Origin: Candidatus Zixiibacteriota bacterium
GTDB lineage: Bacteria; Zixibacteria; MSB-5A5; SM23-73-2
Assembly: GCA_030615745.1 (NCBI GenBank)
Contig: JAUWYR010000037.1
Coordinates: forward strand, 1-25,007
Direction: 5' to 3'
Length of the DNA stretch: 25,007 nt
In this document: one piece after another, positions 15,886-22,998 of the stretch
Layout of the letters: each line of letters begins with the position of its first letter
Numbering within the stretch: position 1 is the stretch's first letter
Translations under genes and position numbers: made by a program
Notes under the pieces: model-generated
Database searches by the model: none
What the model saw: the letters and a program-made list of their open reading frames with translations, nothing else
Told to the model about the DNA's origin: nothing

Positions 15886-15923
15886 TGCGAAGCATCCTTC
15901 GGATTCCCGAAGCATCCATGATT
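15886..15923 (-). repeat. Two tandem copies of the ATGCTTCGCA-type unit
   Basis: On the minus strand, 15903-15886 reads tccgaaggatgcttcgca, differing at two of 18 positions from the unit at 22981-22998. A second, more divergent copy (aatcatggatgcttcggg) occupies 15923-15906, 20 bases away. The first copy can fold as CGAAG/CTTCG with a four-base loop. It lies in the 430-bp gap between the rplQ terminator and the M14 peptidase gene. Confidence 0.6.
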
Positions 15924-15969
15924 GGAATATCTTTTAAAAAAATGAAACTCTTCCTCAAAAGATTGCGTA

Positions 15970-15997
15970 TTGACAAAATAGGTAATTGTATTATATT
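15970..15997 (+). promoter_or_regulatory. Predicted promoter of the M14 peptidase gene
   Basis: A perfect TTGACA (15970-15975), 16-bp spacer and TATATT (15992-15997, five of six matches) form a strong sigma-70-type promoter. Transcription would start near 16004, leaving a leader of about 220 nt. Confidence 0.7.
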
Positions 15998-16003
15998 AGT
16001 TTA

Positions 16004-16225
16004 AATCAGTAGGATAGTTAAAAAATTAAGGCGTTCTTTGAAATTGGAGCGTAATTGACTTATTATCAAAGGATTATGAGATTAAGTTGAAGTAAAAGGT
16101 TAAATGAGAGAAGGTGGTCTTCTGATAAAATTTTGCGTAGGTATCAAAAGATAGATTGAGGGGGAGAAAATACCGAAATCTACGCTTGAAAAAATGAAAA
16201 ACCCTCAAACTCAAAGGAGCAAAAA
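16004..16225 (+). promoter_or_regulatory. Long structured 5' leader of the M14 peptidase mRNA
   Basis: Between the predicted start site and the GTG lies about 220 nt without a gene. It can form AGAAG/CTTCT (16109-16113 with 16119-16123). A longer-range stem pairs GCGTAGGTA (16135-16143) with TAC (16171-16173) and CTACGC (16180-16185). I do not recognise a known riboswitch class. The leader ends at the AAAGGAG ribosome-binding site (16213-16219). Confidence 0.35.
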
Positions 16226-18937
16226 GTGAACCGCAAAATGCTTTTGTTTTCATTTGCTGTGTTCTTCATCCTGATTTTTTTATTGAGTTCTTTTTCTTTC
16301 TCCTCAGAAAAAAAAGTGATGCAGGCTAAATTGCTTTTAACTCCTGAAGTCAGGATGAAGGATATATTAAAGTTGCAACTCGATATTGTTAATTTCAGAC
16401 CAAAAGAATATATCGAGTTTGTAACTGATAAGGAGGAGGTGAAAAAGCTAAAAGATCTGGGATATAAGATAGAGATAGTATATGAAGATTTAGTAGCTTT
16501 TTACAGGTCTCGTTTAGATACCACTAAGGATATGGGAGGGTATCACACTTATGAGGAGACAGGTCATTTTTTGGATTCGATGCACAACGAATATCCGGAT
16601 ATAACCACAGATACTATATCTATTGACACATCCTGGGAGGGGCGTTCTATCTGGGCTTTTAAGATATCAGATAATCCGGATTTGGATGAAGACGAGGCGG
16701 AGATGCTTTATACCGGGCTTCATCATGCGAGGGAACCGATGTCCATTGAGGTTTTGCTATATTATATCACGCACCTTTTAGAGAACTACGGGACTGATCC
16801 TGAGGTTACGGATATAGTTGATAACACTGAATTATGGTTTGTTCCAATACTTAATCCGGATGGTTATGAATACAACCGTGAGACTTATCCCGGGGGTGGC
16901 GGGATGTGGAGGAAAAACAGAAGGGACAATAGTGACGGTACATTTGGCGTTGACCCTAACCGTAATTATGGTTATATGTGGGGATACGATGATATCGGCT
17001 CTTCACCTTACACCAATTCAGAAGTTTACAGAGGACCAGAACCTTTCTCTGAACCAGAGAATCAGGCGATAAGGGATTTCGTTTTAGAGCATGATTTCGT
17101 TGCCTGTATAAATTATCACTCAGTTGCCGAGATGTTTTTGCTTCCCTGGGGATACACCTATGCTCAACCCTCTGACTTTTTAATAGATGAGTTTTTTGGA
17201 GATAGTGCTTCGTTTTACACCGGTTATTGGGCCGGTCCTGGATGGGAGCTTTTGTATCCTACCAATGGAGAGGCAGATGACTGGCACAGAGGGGAGCAAA
17301 CTCTAAAGACTAAAGTCTTTGCCTACACTCCTGAGCTTGGAAGGTATACATTTTGGCCTCCACCAGAGCTGATTGATCCTGTTTGCCAGGAGAATCTTGA
17401 AGCTAATATGTTCTATGCTCGAATGGCTCAAAGGCTAAAAGAGCGATCCATAAGATATGTGGAGACCGATCCCAATGTTAGCCCATTGGTTGTCCCTCTC
17501 GTTCAGTACACCGATACCAGCTTTAATGTGAGAATCTACAATCACGATACTTCGTCCTATTTAAACTTTAACATAACTGATCCTGATAGCTCTGAAGAAC
17601 TGGTTTTTGATTTGGCATCCATTGATGATCTTTTGTATTCAAAAGGATTTTTGGCTTCTACTGACCCCTTCGCATCGCTTACTAAAGTTCCTTCATCTTT
17701 TGACCAAGTATCTGATTGGCTAAGTGTTAGTCCTAAGACAGGATCTATTTCACCAAATTCTTATCAGGATCTTACCGTCACAGTGGATGCGACAGCACTC
17801 GAAGGTGAATACTTTGGAAAAGATCACTATGGTTCGATTGTGATCGCTACCAATAATAATAGAACACCTCCATATTCTGACACCTCTTTAATCAACGTAA
17901 ATTTAATGGTCTTTAAGGAGCATTATGATCAATTCGCCGAGATTCAAAGCTCCAAGCTTTTCGCTGGAATATCAAATGTTACCAATGTTGGGAAAAAATC
18001 TAATCCCGGCTTAGGTTACTTAGATGAATCGATTCAGTATCTTTATGATGGTTCACTTTTTTTAGGATATATTCCTCAGCCAGGAGACACAATTGTTCAC
18101 CGGGAGATGTTTAATACATTTTCCATGCGTGCCACCTCTCATCTGGTAATCGATAGCACAACAGATCCCAAGGCTACCTTTGCCTTTTATACCGATTCCA
18201 CAGAAGATGGAGATCTGGGCATAGATGGTGAGGTGATAGCTTATTTGATTCCAGATAGCTCGGAGTTTTTCGTGTTCAAATACAAAATATATAATCTATC
18301 AGGCAATCCTATAGATTCCCTTTACATTGGCGTGGCTTATGATTTGGATGTGTATAACTCCTATAACACCTCAGGTGTTGATGAGGACCTAAATTTAGTC
18401 TGGCAGAAAAGTTATTATGAACCAGAAAGATATGCTGGTTTGGCTTTTCTTTCGCAAGATACCCTTTACGGGGCAAGTGTTATAAAGAATTCAATATACA
18501 TATATCCACAGGGCGATTTTCTAACAGGTGAGCTATACCACTTAGCATCCACTCCTGGTTTCCATCCATATACATTCTATAGGGATATAACCACAGTGAT
18601 GACTGCAAAAAAAACTTATTTAGGAATGGATGATACAGTTGAGGTGATCTTGGCTTTGGCTGTGACAAGAGATGGATTGGATGATTTGAAAAACTCTATT
18701 CAAAAAGCAGGGCTTTCGACTGGTATGTTCTTTAAAACCGGAAACGTGAATGATGATGGCGCAATCAACTTAGGTGATGTGATCTATTTGGCAAATTATC
18801 TTTTGAAAGGTGGACCTGCACCTGTTCCTGATCTTTATGTTGGAGATGTTAATTGTGACGACTTAGTTAATCTTGGAGATGTTATCTATTTAGCTAATTT
18901 CTTACTCAAGGGCGGACCAAAGCCCTGTATACATTAG
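16226..18937 (+). CDS. Secreted M14 zinc carboxypeptidase with dockerin-like C-terminus
   Basis: The 903-residue protein is an exported metallo-carboxypeptidase. Residues 1-27 are a signal peptide and about 30-95 look like a propeptide. The M14 domain (about 105-400) holds zinc ligands H167 and E170 (GLHHAREPMS) and H298 (INYHS), the NPDGYEYN, RKNRR and DPNRNYGYMWG substrate-site motifs, and catalytic E370 (YTPELG). Residues about 495-550 resemble a BACON-like beta-sandwich (WLSVSPKTGSIS). The ~270 residues after it are unassigned. Residues 839-903 are two dockerin-like calcium-binding repeats (N-x-D-D-G...LGDVIYLANYLLKGGP). The GTG start has AAAGGAG six bases upstream. Substrate is unknown; the protein acts outside the cytoplasm. 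Confidence 0.93.
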   Translation: MNRKMLLFSFAVFFILIFLLSSFSFSSEKKVMQAKLLLTPEVRMKDILKLQLDIVNFRPKEYIEFVTDKEEVKKLKDLGYKIEIVYEDLVAFYRSRLDTTKDMGGYHTYEETGHFLDSMHNEYPDITTDTISIDTSWEGRSIWAFKISDNPDLDEDEAEMLYTGLHHAREPMSIEVLLYYITHLLENYGTDPEVTDIVDNTELWFVPILNPDGYEYNRETYPGGGGMWRKNRRDNSDGTFGVDPNRNYGYMWGYDDIGSSPYTNSEVYRGPEPFSEPENQAIRDFVLEHDFVACINYHSVAEMFLLPWGYTYAQPSDFLIDEFFGDSASFYTGYWAGPGWELLYPTNGEADDWHRGEQTLKTKVFAYTPELGRYTFWPPPELIDPVCQENLEANMFYARMAQRLKERSIRYVETDPNVSPLVVPLVQYTDTSFNVRIYNHDTSSYLNFNITDPDSSEELVFDLASIDDLLYSKGFLASTDPFASLTKVPSSFDQVSDWLSVSPKTGSISPNSYQDLTVTVDATALEGEYFGKDHYGSIVIATNNNRTPPYSDTSLINVNLMVFKEHYDQFAEIQSSKLFAGISNVTNVGKKSNPGLGYLDESIQYLYDGSLFLGYIPQPGDTIVHREMFNTFSMRATSHLVIDSTTDPKATFAFYTDSTEDGDLGIDGEVIAYLIPDSSEFFVFKYKIYNLSGNPIDSLYIGVAYDLDVYNSYNTSGVDEDLNLVWQKSYYEPERYAGLAFLSQDTLYGASVIKNSIYIYPQGDFLTGELYHLASTPGFHPYTFYRDITTVMTAKKTYLGMDDTVEVILALAVTRDGLDDLKNSIQKAGLSTGMFFKTGNVNDDGAINLGDVIYLANYLLKGGPAPVPDLYVGDVNCDDLVNLGDVIYLANFLLKGGPKPCIH

Positions 18938-18950
18938 ATATCTTTTGTTC

Positions 18951-18988
18951 ACCCCGGCTTCCTAAAAAAGGAGCCGGGGTATTTTTTT
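18951..18988 (+). terminator. Rho-independent terminator after the M14 peptidase gene
   Basis: ACCCCGGC (18951-18958) pairs with GCCGGGGT (18973-18980), extended inward by TCC/GGA across one unpaired T. The loop is A-rich and a run of seven T residues follows. It lies 13 bases after the stop. Confidence 0.92.
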
Positions 18989-18997
18989 AAAAATTTC

Positions 18998-19025
18998 TTT
19001 ACAAAAGGCTTTTTTCATCTATAAT
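18998..19025 (+). promoter_or_regulatory. Predicted rnhB promoter, nearly leaderless
   Basis: TTTACA (18998-19003, five of six), a 16-bp spacer and a perfect TATAAT (19020-19025). Only ten bases separate the -10 element from the rnhB ATG, so the transcript should begin about three or four bases before the start codon. Confidence 0.6.
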
Positions 19026-19035
19026 TTGATTTTAA

Positions 19036-19704
19036 ATGATTAAGAAAACACAAAGGTTATCCCTACGAAAAATTTTAGCTGTGCTCGATTATGAGAAGAT
19101 TATCTGGAATCAAGGGGTGAAGTTGGTCTGCGGGGTGGATGAGGCAGGAAGGGGTCCTTTAGCTGGACCGGTGGTTTCAGCTGCTGTTATTTTTCCCAAA
19201 GGTATTTCTCTTCCCGGTATAAATGACTCCAAAAAGCTCAAAGCTTTTCAAAGGGAGCAGTTTTTTGATCTCATAACCGAAAATGCAATAGATTTTGGAA
19301 TAGGGATAGTTGACCACAAATTGATAGATAAAATTAACATCTTGAACGCATCCCTTTTGGCGATGCACAGGGCGATAAAAAAATTAAAAATCAAACCAGA
19401 GATAATTCTGGTTGATGGAAAAATAAAGATTCCGCATCTTGAAATTTCCCAGATCGCATTGGTAAAAGGTGATAGCCTTTCGGTCTCAGTTGCCTCTGCA
19501 TCAATTCTTGCCAAGGTGACACGGGACAACTTGATGGTTGATTTTCATAAAAAATATCCACAATTTCTATTTGACCAAAATAAAGGTTATTTCACTAAGT
19601 CCCATTTAGAGGCTTTGAAAAATTTCGGTCCGTGTAAAATTCACAGGAAATCTTTCAGGACAGTCATACTTTTACAGAGCAAACAACACATTCTTGAGTT
19701 TTAA
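19036..19704 (+). CDS. rnhB: Ribonuclease HII
   Basis: RNase HII cuts RNA in RNA-DNA hybrids and removes misincorporated ribonucleotides. The 222-residue product has the catalytic signature CGVDEAGRGPLAGPV (residues about 32-46, Asp and Glu ligands), the NDSKKL motif, an Asp in ILVDGK, and GDSLSVSVASASILAKVTRD with the last acidic ligand. An N-terminal extension of about 25 residues precedes the catalytic core. No Shine-Dalgarno precedes the ATG, which fits the near-leaderless promoter at 18998-19025. It pairs with the downstream YraN gene, as in many genomes. Confidence 0.96.
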   Translation: MIKKTQRLSLRKILAVLDYEKIIWNQGVKLVCGVDEAGRGPLAGPVVSAAVIFPKGISLPGINDSKKLKAFQREQFFDLITENAIDFGIGIVDHKLIDKINILNASLLAMHRAIKKLKIKPEIILVDGKIKIPHLEISQIALVKGDSLSVSVASASILAKVTRDNLMVDFHKKYPQFLFDQNKGYFTKSHLEALKNFGPCKIHRKSFRTVILLQSKQHILEF

Positions 19705-19705
19705 A

Positions 19706-20086
19706 ATGGCAAAAAGATATAAACAAAAGCTTGGGGTAAAAGGGGAGGAGATCGCCACAGATTTTTTGGAAAAAAAGGGATACAAGATTCTAAAGAAAAA
19801 TTATAGGTATAAACATAAGGAGATAGATTTAATAGCCAGGGATAGAAATACCATTGTTTTTATTGAGGTAAAAGCGGGGAGGTCAAAAAAGTTTGGAGAG
19901 CCTCATGAGAGAGTCGATTTGAGAAAAAGAAAAAAATTGGTTGAGGTTGCACAAGCTTTTTTGCAGGATAATGATTTAGTTGGTTTTGATTTTAGATTCG
20001 ATGTGGTAGGAATAGATTTAGAGAATAATGAAAAAATGGTAACTCATATACCAAATGCCTTTACCATAGATTGGACTTCACCTTGA
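19706..20086 (+). CDS. yraN: YraN/UPF0102 family nuclease-like protein
   Basis: UPF0102 proteins have a PD-(D/E)XK nuclease-like fold and are commonly encoded next to rnhB; their role is not settled. From ATG 19706 the product has 126 residues. The conserved core is GEEIATDFLEKKGYKIL, then NYRYKHKEIDLIARD and IVFIEVKAGRS, carrying the predicted catalytic E...D...ExK residues (E in GEE, D in EIDLI, E and K in EVK). A TTG at 19694 would add four residues from the rnhB end. There is one base after the rnhB stop and no ribosome-binding site, so coupling is likely. Confidence 0.92.
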   Translation: MAKRYKQKLGVKGEEIATDFLEKKGYKILKKNYRYKHKEIDLIARDRNTIVFIEVKAGRSKKFGEPHERVDLRKRKKLVEVAQAFLQDNDLVGFDFRFDVVGIDLENNEKMVTHIPNAFTIDWTSP

Positions 20087-20098
20087 TTTAACCCTTTG

Positions 20099-20401
20099 CT
20101 AAAGTCTTTTATTAATCTTTTTCCAAACACTAATCCATTTTTCAGGGTCTTTTTTGTATTCCTCGATAAAATAATCTATGTCTTTTTGTTCAACTTTATA
20201 CTTATTTAGAATCTCTTTTTTCTTTTTCAAAAAAAGTTTTTGGTCAGATGGGGGTTCGGTTTGAAGTAAAGTGAGCTCAACATAGATTTTTACGAACTTC
20301 TCCTCGGATAAAGGCTTCGAGAGATTATGATATATTAAAAACAGAACAAGGATAACCCCAATTACAATTAAGGCTAAAAGAAATTTTTTACTCAAAAGCA
20401 T
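20099..20401 (-). CDS. Small single-pass membrane protein, DUF4296-like
   Basis: The 100-residue product has one N-terminal hydrophobic segment (about 7-25, FLLALIVIGVILVLFLIY) with flanking lysines, then a charged, probably helical domain outside the membrane ending EEYKKDPEKWISVWKKINKRL. The pattern of EEKFVKIYVELTLLQ followed by a helix and a DPEKW motif resembles small FCB-group proteins of the DUF4296 type, but this is recognition by eye. A GAGGA precedes the ATG. It converges with yraN, 12 bp apart, and diverges from ispG. Function unknown. Confidence 0.7.
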   Translation of the reverse strand: MLLSKKFLLALIVIGVILVLFLIYHNLSKPLSEEKFVKIYVELTLLQTEPPSDQKLFLKKKKEILNKYKVEQKDIDYFIEEYKKDPEKWISVWKKINKRL

Positions 20402-20468
20402 TTAAAACATCCTCAATAAATATTTGATAAAGTTAAGTTAAAGTAAGAATCTGTCAAGAAAATAATTG

Positions 20469-20498
20469 TTGACAAAAACAGCAGATTAAACAGATTAT
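20469..20498 (+). promoter_or_regulatory. Possible ispG promoter close to the start codon
   Basis: A perfect TTGACA (20469-20474) stands 18 bp before GATTAT (20493-20498, four of six). The transcription start would fall at or very near the ispG ATG (20505), and no Shine-Dalgarno is present. The -10 match is weak, so this is tentative. Confidence 0.4.
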
Positions 20499-20504
20499 AA
20501 GAAT

Positions 20505-21569
20505 ATGAAAAGGGGAAAAACTAAAAAGGTATGGATAGGGAATGTGCCAATTGGTGGTGACTTGCCAGTTAAAGTGCAGTCTATGTGCAATACAAAAACC
20601 AAAGATATCTTGAAAACTGTAGCGCAGATTAAGAAATTGGAAAAGGCTGGATGTGAGATAATAAGGGTTGCTGTTACTGGCCAAAAAGATGCAGACGCTT
20701 TGGCTGAGATAAAAAAAAGGATAAATATACCTTTGGTTGCTGATATTCAATTTGACTTTCGGTTAGCTTTAAAATCAATCGAATCCGGCGCAGATAAGTT
20801 GAGGATAAATCCTGGTAATATAGGAGCTAAATGGAGGGTGGAGCAGGTGGTGAAAGCTGCCAAGGATAAAAATATTCCTATTAGAATTGGTGTTAATTCT
20901 GGTTCTCTCCCTTCTGATTTAAGAAAAAAATACAAAGGTGTAACACCGGAGGGGATGGTTGAGGCAGTATTAAGGGAGATTGAGATATTAGAGGGTATTA
21001 ACTTTTATAACACAGTTATCTCCTTAAAAGCATCAGATGTTCCCTTAACATTGGAATCCTACAGGATGATTTCAAAAAAAGTGACCTATCCTCTACATCT
21101 TGGAGTAACCGAGGTTGGTCCGATAAGAGTTGGCTCAATAAAATCAGCAGTCGGCATTGGGATTTTATTGGAATCTGGAATAGGGGATACCATCAGGGTC
21201 TCATTAACCGGTGACCCTGTTGAGGAGGTAAAAACTGGATATGAGATTTTGAAATCTTTAAACTTAAGGGAATATGGACCAACTTTGATTTCCTGCCCCA
21301 CCTGCGGGAGATGTGAGATAGATTTGATCTCTTTAGTAAAAAAAGTGGAAAAGAGATTATCCAAGATAAAAGAGCCGATCAAGGTTGCGGTTATGGGATG
21401 TGTGGTCAATGGTCCCGGAGAAGCAAGGGAAGCAGATATCGGAATTGCAGGGGGAAAAGGTTATGGAATTTTGTTCAGGAAGGGGAGGGTTGTTGGAAGG
21501 GTGAAAGAGATTGATCTGGTGAGGGTGTTGATGGAGGAGGTGGGGGAGGTATTAGATAGTAGGCAGTAG
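20505..21569 (+). CDS. ispG: (E)-4-hydroxy-3-methylbut-2-enyl diphosphate synthase
   Basis: IspG (GcpE) is an iron-sulfur enzyme of the non-mevalonate isoprenoid pathway, making HMBPP from MEcPP. The 354-residue product is the short bacterial form. It has VPIGGDLPVKVQSMCNT at the start, VADIQFDFRLAL, KLRINPGNIG, and GVNSGSLP of the TIM barrel. The C-terminal cluster domain has SCPTCGRC (C264, C267 region) and VMGCVVNGPGEAREADIGIAGG with the third cysteine and the conserved Glu. No ribosome-binding site precedes the ATG. The last four codons (DSRQ) and the stop are read from a heptad repeat array, so the C-terminus may have been altered by it. Confidence 0.96.
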   Translation: MKRGKTKKVWIGNVPIGGDLPVKVQSMCNTKTKDILKTVAQIKKLEKAGCEIIRVAVTGQKDADALAEIKKRINIPLVADIQFDFRLALKSIESGADKLRINPGNIGAKWRVEQVVKAAKDKNIPIRIGVNSGSLPSDLRKKYKGVTPEGMVEAVLREIEILEGINFYNTVISLKASDVPLTLESYRMISKKVTYPLHLGVTEVGPIRVGSIKSAVGIGILLESGIGDTIRVSLTGDPVEEVKTGYEILKSLNLREYGPTLISCPTCGRCEIDLISLVKKVEKRLSKIKEPIKVAVMGCVVNGPGEAREADIGIAGGKGYGILFRKGRVVGRVKEIDLVRVLMEEVGEVLDSRQ

Positions 21570-21615
21570 ACAGTAACCAGTAAACGGTAAACAGTAAACG
21601 GTAAACGGTAAAAGA
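21553..21615 (+). repeat. Heptanucleotide tandem array, eight to nine units
   Basis: Phased units run TAGATAG, TAGGCAG, TAGACAG, TAACCAG, TAAACGG, TAAACAG, TAAACGG, TAAACGG, TAAAAGA. The array begins inside the ispG coding end, and the third unit (21567) provides its stop. Every unit begins TAG or TAA, so all three frames are closed within 21 bases. It is the longest of the three arrays in the window. Confidence 0.88.
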
Positions 21616-21730
21616 ACAAATGGTTGAGTGTAGAGTTGAGGTTTAACCTCACCGAGGAATATGATAGGATTATAGGATTAGATAATAGTCTGATCGCTGT
21701 TAGTTAAGGGTACCTTACCCTTGACCATTG
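21616..21730 (+). other. Hairpin-rich intergenic sequence before repeat copy A
   Basis: No gene is seen. Two perfect short inverted repeats occur: TGAGGTT/AACCTCA (21637-21651) and AAGGGTA/TACCCTT (21706-21722). A direct repeat of ATAGGATT lies between them near 21664. A reading frame from 21782 on the plus strand runs through the hairpins and lacks coding character. Confidence 0.5.
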
Positions 21731-21956
21731 TGCATCGGGGTAGGGTACCCCGATGGAACAGAAGGTAGGTAAGGTGTCCTGATGGAACAGGGGGTTGAAA
21801 ATAGCTGGAGTGCAAAAATTTATTTTTGCGATTTTAAAAACAGAAAAAACAAGTTTTTTCACTTCGATTGTTTGGGCAGGGTTCGTAGCGTCCGGGTTTA
21901 TCCCGGACGGTTTTTTTCGGCGGGTATGAAACCCGCCGCTACGCGTTTGGTTATGG
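21731..21956 (+). repeat. Long hairpin-rich repeat, copy A
   Basis: A 226-bp mosaic matches copy B (22782-23023) along its whole length. Hairpins in order: CATCGGGG/CCCCGATG (21733-21755), GCAAAAAT/ATTTTTGC (21812-21829), CGTCCGGG/CCCGGACG (21889-21909) and CGGCGGGT/ACCCGCCG (21918-21938). The segment ending CGATGGAACAG near 21760 is echoed by TGATGGAACAG near 21790. The CGTCCGGG hairpin is absent from copy B, while two 18-nt units of copy B are absent here. Confidence 0.85.
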
Positions 21957-21969
21957 TTTTATTTTAACC

Positions 21970-21987
21970 CATGTTGAGGGCAACATG
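21970..21987. repeat. Short perfect hairpin before the TPR gene
   Basis: CATGTTG (21970-21976) and CAACATG (21981-21987) form a seven-base stem with a four-base loop in the 169-bp stretch between copy A and the TPR gene. No T-run follows, so it is not an obvious terminator. Confidence 0.5.
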
Positions 21988-22125
21988 AGTTTACAGGTCT
22001 GATGAAAGGTTGAGGTCATTTTAAAGAGAAGGGTTTGAATTTTTTCGCTTGCACAAAGAATCAAAAATCCCTATTTTGAATCCATAACGAAGTCAGAAAA
22101 GCATTTCAATTTCGGAGGAATAGTT

Positions 22126-22770
22126 ATGAAAATCATTAAAATAGCTCTTATAAATGTGATAATGCTAACAGTGTTTTCAAGTATATTCTGCGAAAGCTAT
22201 ACTGCAGAAGAATATTTTCAACGAGGCATCTCTTTAAGCAAAGAAGGATCATTTGAGGAGGCAATAAAAGACTTTGAGAAAGCAGTAAAGATTAAACCTG
22301 ACTATGCTGATGTGTATTACAGCTGGGCAGAAGCTCTCAATAAATTAGCAAGGTATGAGGAAGCAGTGGAGAAGTACAAGGAGGTAGTGAGATTAGAACC
22401 CAAGTTTACCCAGGCTTATTTCAATTGCGCAGTAGTTCTGGATAAATTAGGGAAGTATGAAGAGGAAATAGAGATGTATGAGGAGGGGTTAAAGGTAAAT
22501 CCCAATTATCCAGCTGCCTATATCAACTGGGGAGTAGCTCTGAGTAAATTAGGGAGGTATGAGGAGGCGGTAGAGAAATTTCAGGAGGCGGTGAAAATAA
22601 ATCCCGATGATGCAGAGGTCTATGGAAATTTGGGTCTTGCTTATATGAATTTGGACAGAAAAAAGGAGGCTAAAGAGAAATTTCTGAAAGCTCTGGAATT
22701 GTTTAAAAAACAGGGAAGGGATGAGGATGTGAAAAGGGTTGAGGAGCTTTTGAAGAAGTTGGAAGAATAA
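22126..22770 (+). CDS. Exported tetratricopeptide repeat protein
   Basis: The 214-residue protein starts with a signal peptide (MKIIKIALINVIMLTVFSSIFC); the Cys at 22 is not in a good lipobox, so secretion to the periplasm is more likely than lipidation. Five consecutive 34-residue TPR units follow at about 27-60, 61-94, 95-128, 129-162 and 163-196, each with the W/Y-x2-G/A-x3-A-L...YEEA...A pattern. A short basic-acidic helix closes the protein. TPRs mediate protein binding; the partner is unknown. A TCGGAGG ribosome-binding site precedes the ATG. The gene is bracketed by direct repeats A and B. Confidence 0.9.
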   Translation: MKIIKIALINVIMLTVFSSIFCESYTAEEYFQRGISLSKEGSFEEAIKDFEKAVKIKPDYADVYYSWAEALNKLARYEEAVEKYKEVVRLEPKFTQAYFNCAVVLDKLGKYEEEIEMYEEGLKVNPNYPAAYINWGVALSKLGRYEEAVEKFQEAVKINPDDAEVYGNLGLAYMNLDRKKEAKEKFLKALELFKKQGRDEDVKRVEELLKKLEE

Positions 22771-22907
22771 TGGGTAGATAGTGTATCGGCGTAAGGTACC
22801 CCGATGGAACGGGGAGGTCGATAAGGTGCCCTGATGGAACAGTGGGTTGGAAATAGCTGGAGTGCAAAGATTTATTTTTGCGATTTTAAAGAAATAGAAA
22901 AAACAAG

Positions 22908-22925
22908 TTCTATGAATGCTTCGCA
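22908..22925 (+). repeat. 18-nt unit inserted in repeat copy B (first)
   Basis: ttctatgaatgcttcgca interrupts the copy B sequence CAAG-TTTTTT-CACT. Removing exactly these 18 bases restores the copy A sequence at 21850-21863. Confidence 0.8.
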
Positions 22926-22980
22926 TTTTTTCACTCCGATTTTTGGGCGGAGTTCGTAGACGTTTTTTTCGGCGGGCATA

Positions 22981-22998
22981 TTCGAAGAATGCTTCGCA
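22981..22998 (+). repeat. 18-nt unit inserted in repeat copy B (second)
   Basis: ttcgaagaatgcttcgca lies in the loop of the CGGCGGG hairpin of copy B. Removing it gives a 19-base hairpin core of the same length as copy A. It differs from the first unit only at positions 4-6, and can fold as CGAAG-AATG-CTTCG. Confidence 0.8.

Noticed and set aside
21553-21615. CRISPR-like array
   Set aside because: The units are 7 nt with no spacers, and no cas gene is present; these are simple tandem heptads.
21461-21652. A 63-codon minus-strand reading frame across the ispG end and the heptad array
   Set aside because: It is the reverse reading of the 7-nt repeat (TVYRLLVTVYCLL) plus ispG antisense. Such frames are known artefacts of these repeats.
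21782-21967. A 61-codon plus-strand reading frame inside repeat copy A
   Set aside because: It runs through hairpins, has no ribosome-binding site, and is not preserved in copy B where the insertions disrupt it.
22049-22077. Promoter TTGCAC-17-TATTTT before the TPR gene
   Set aside because: Only three and four of six consensus matches; in AT-rich DNA this is expected by chance.
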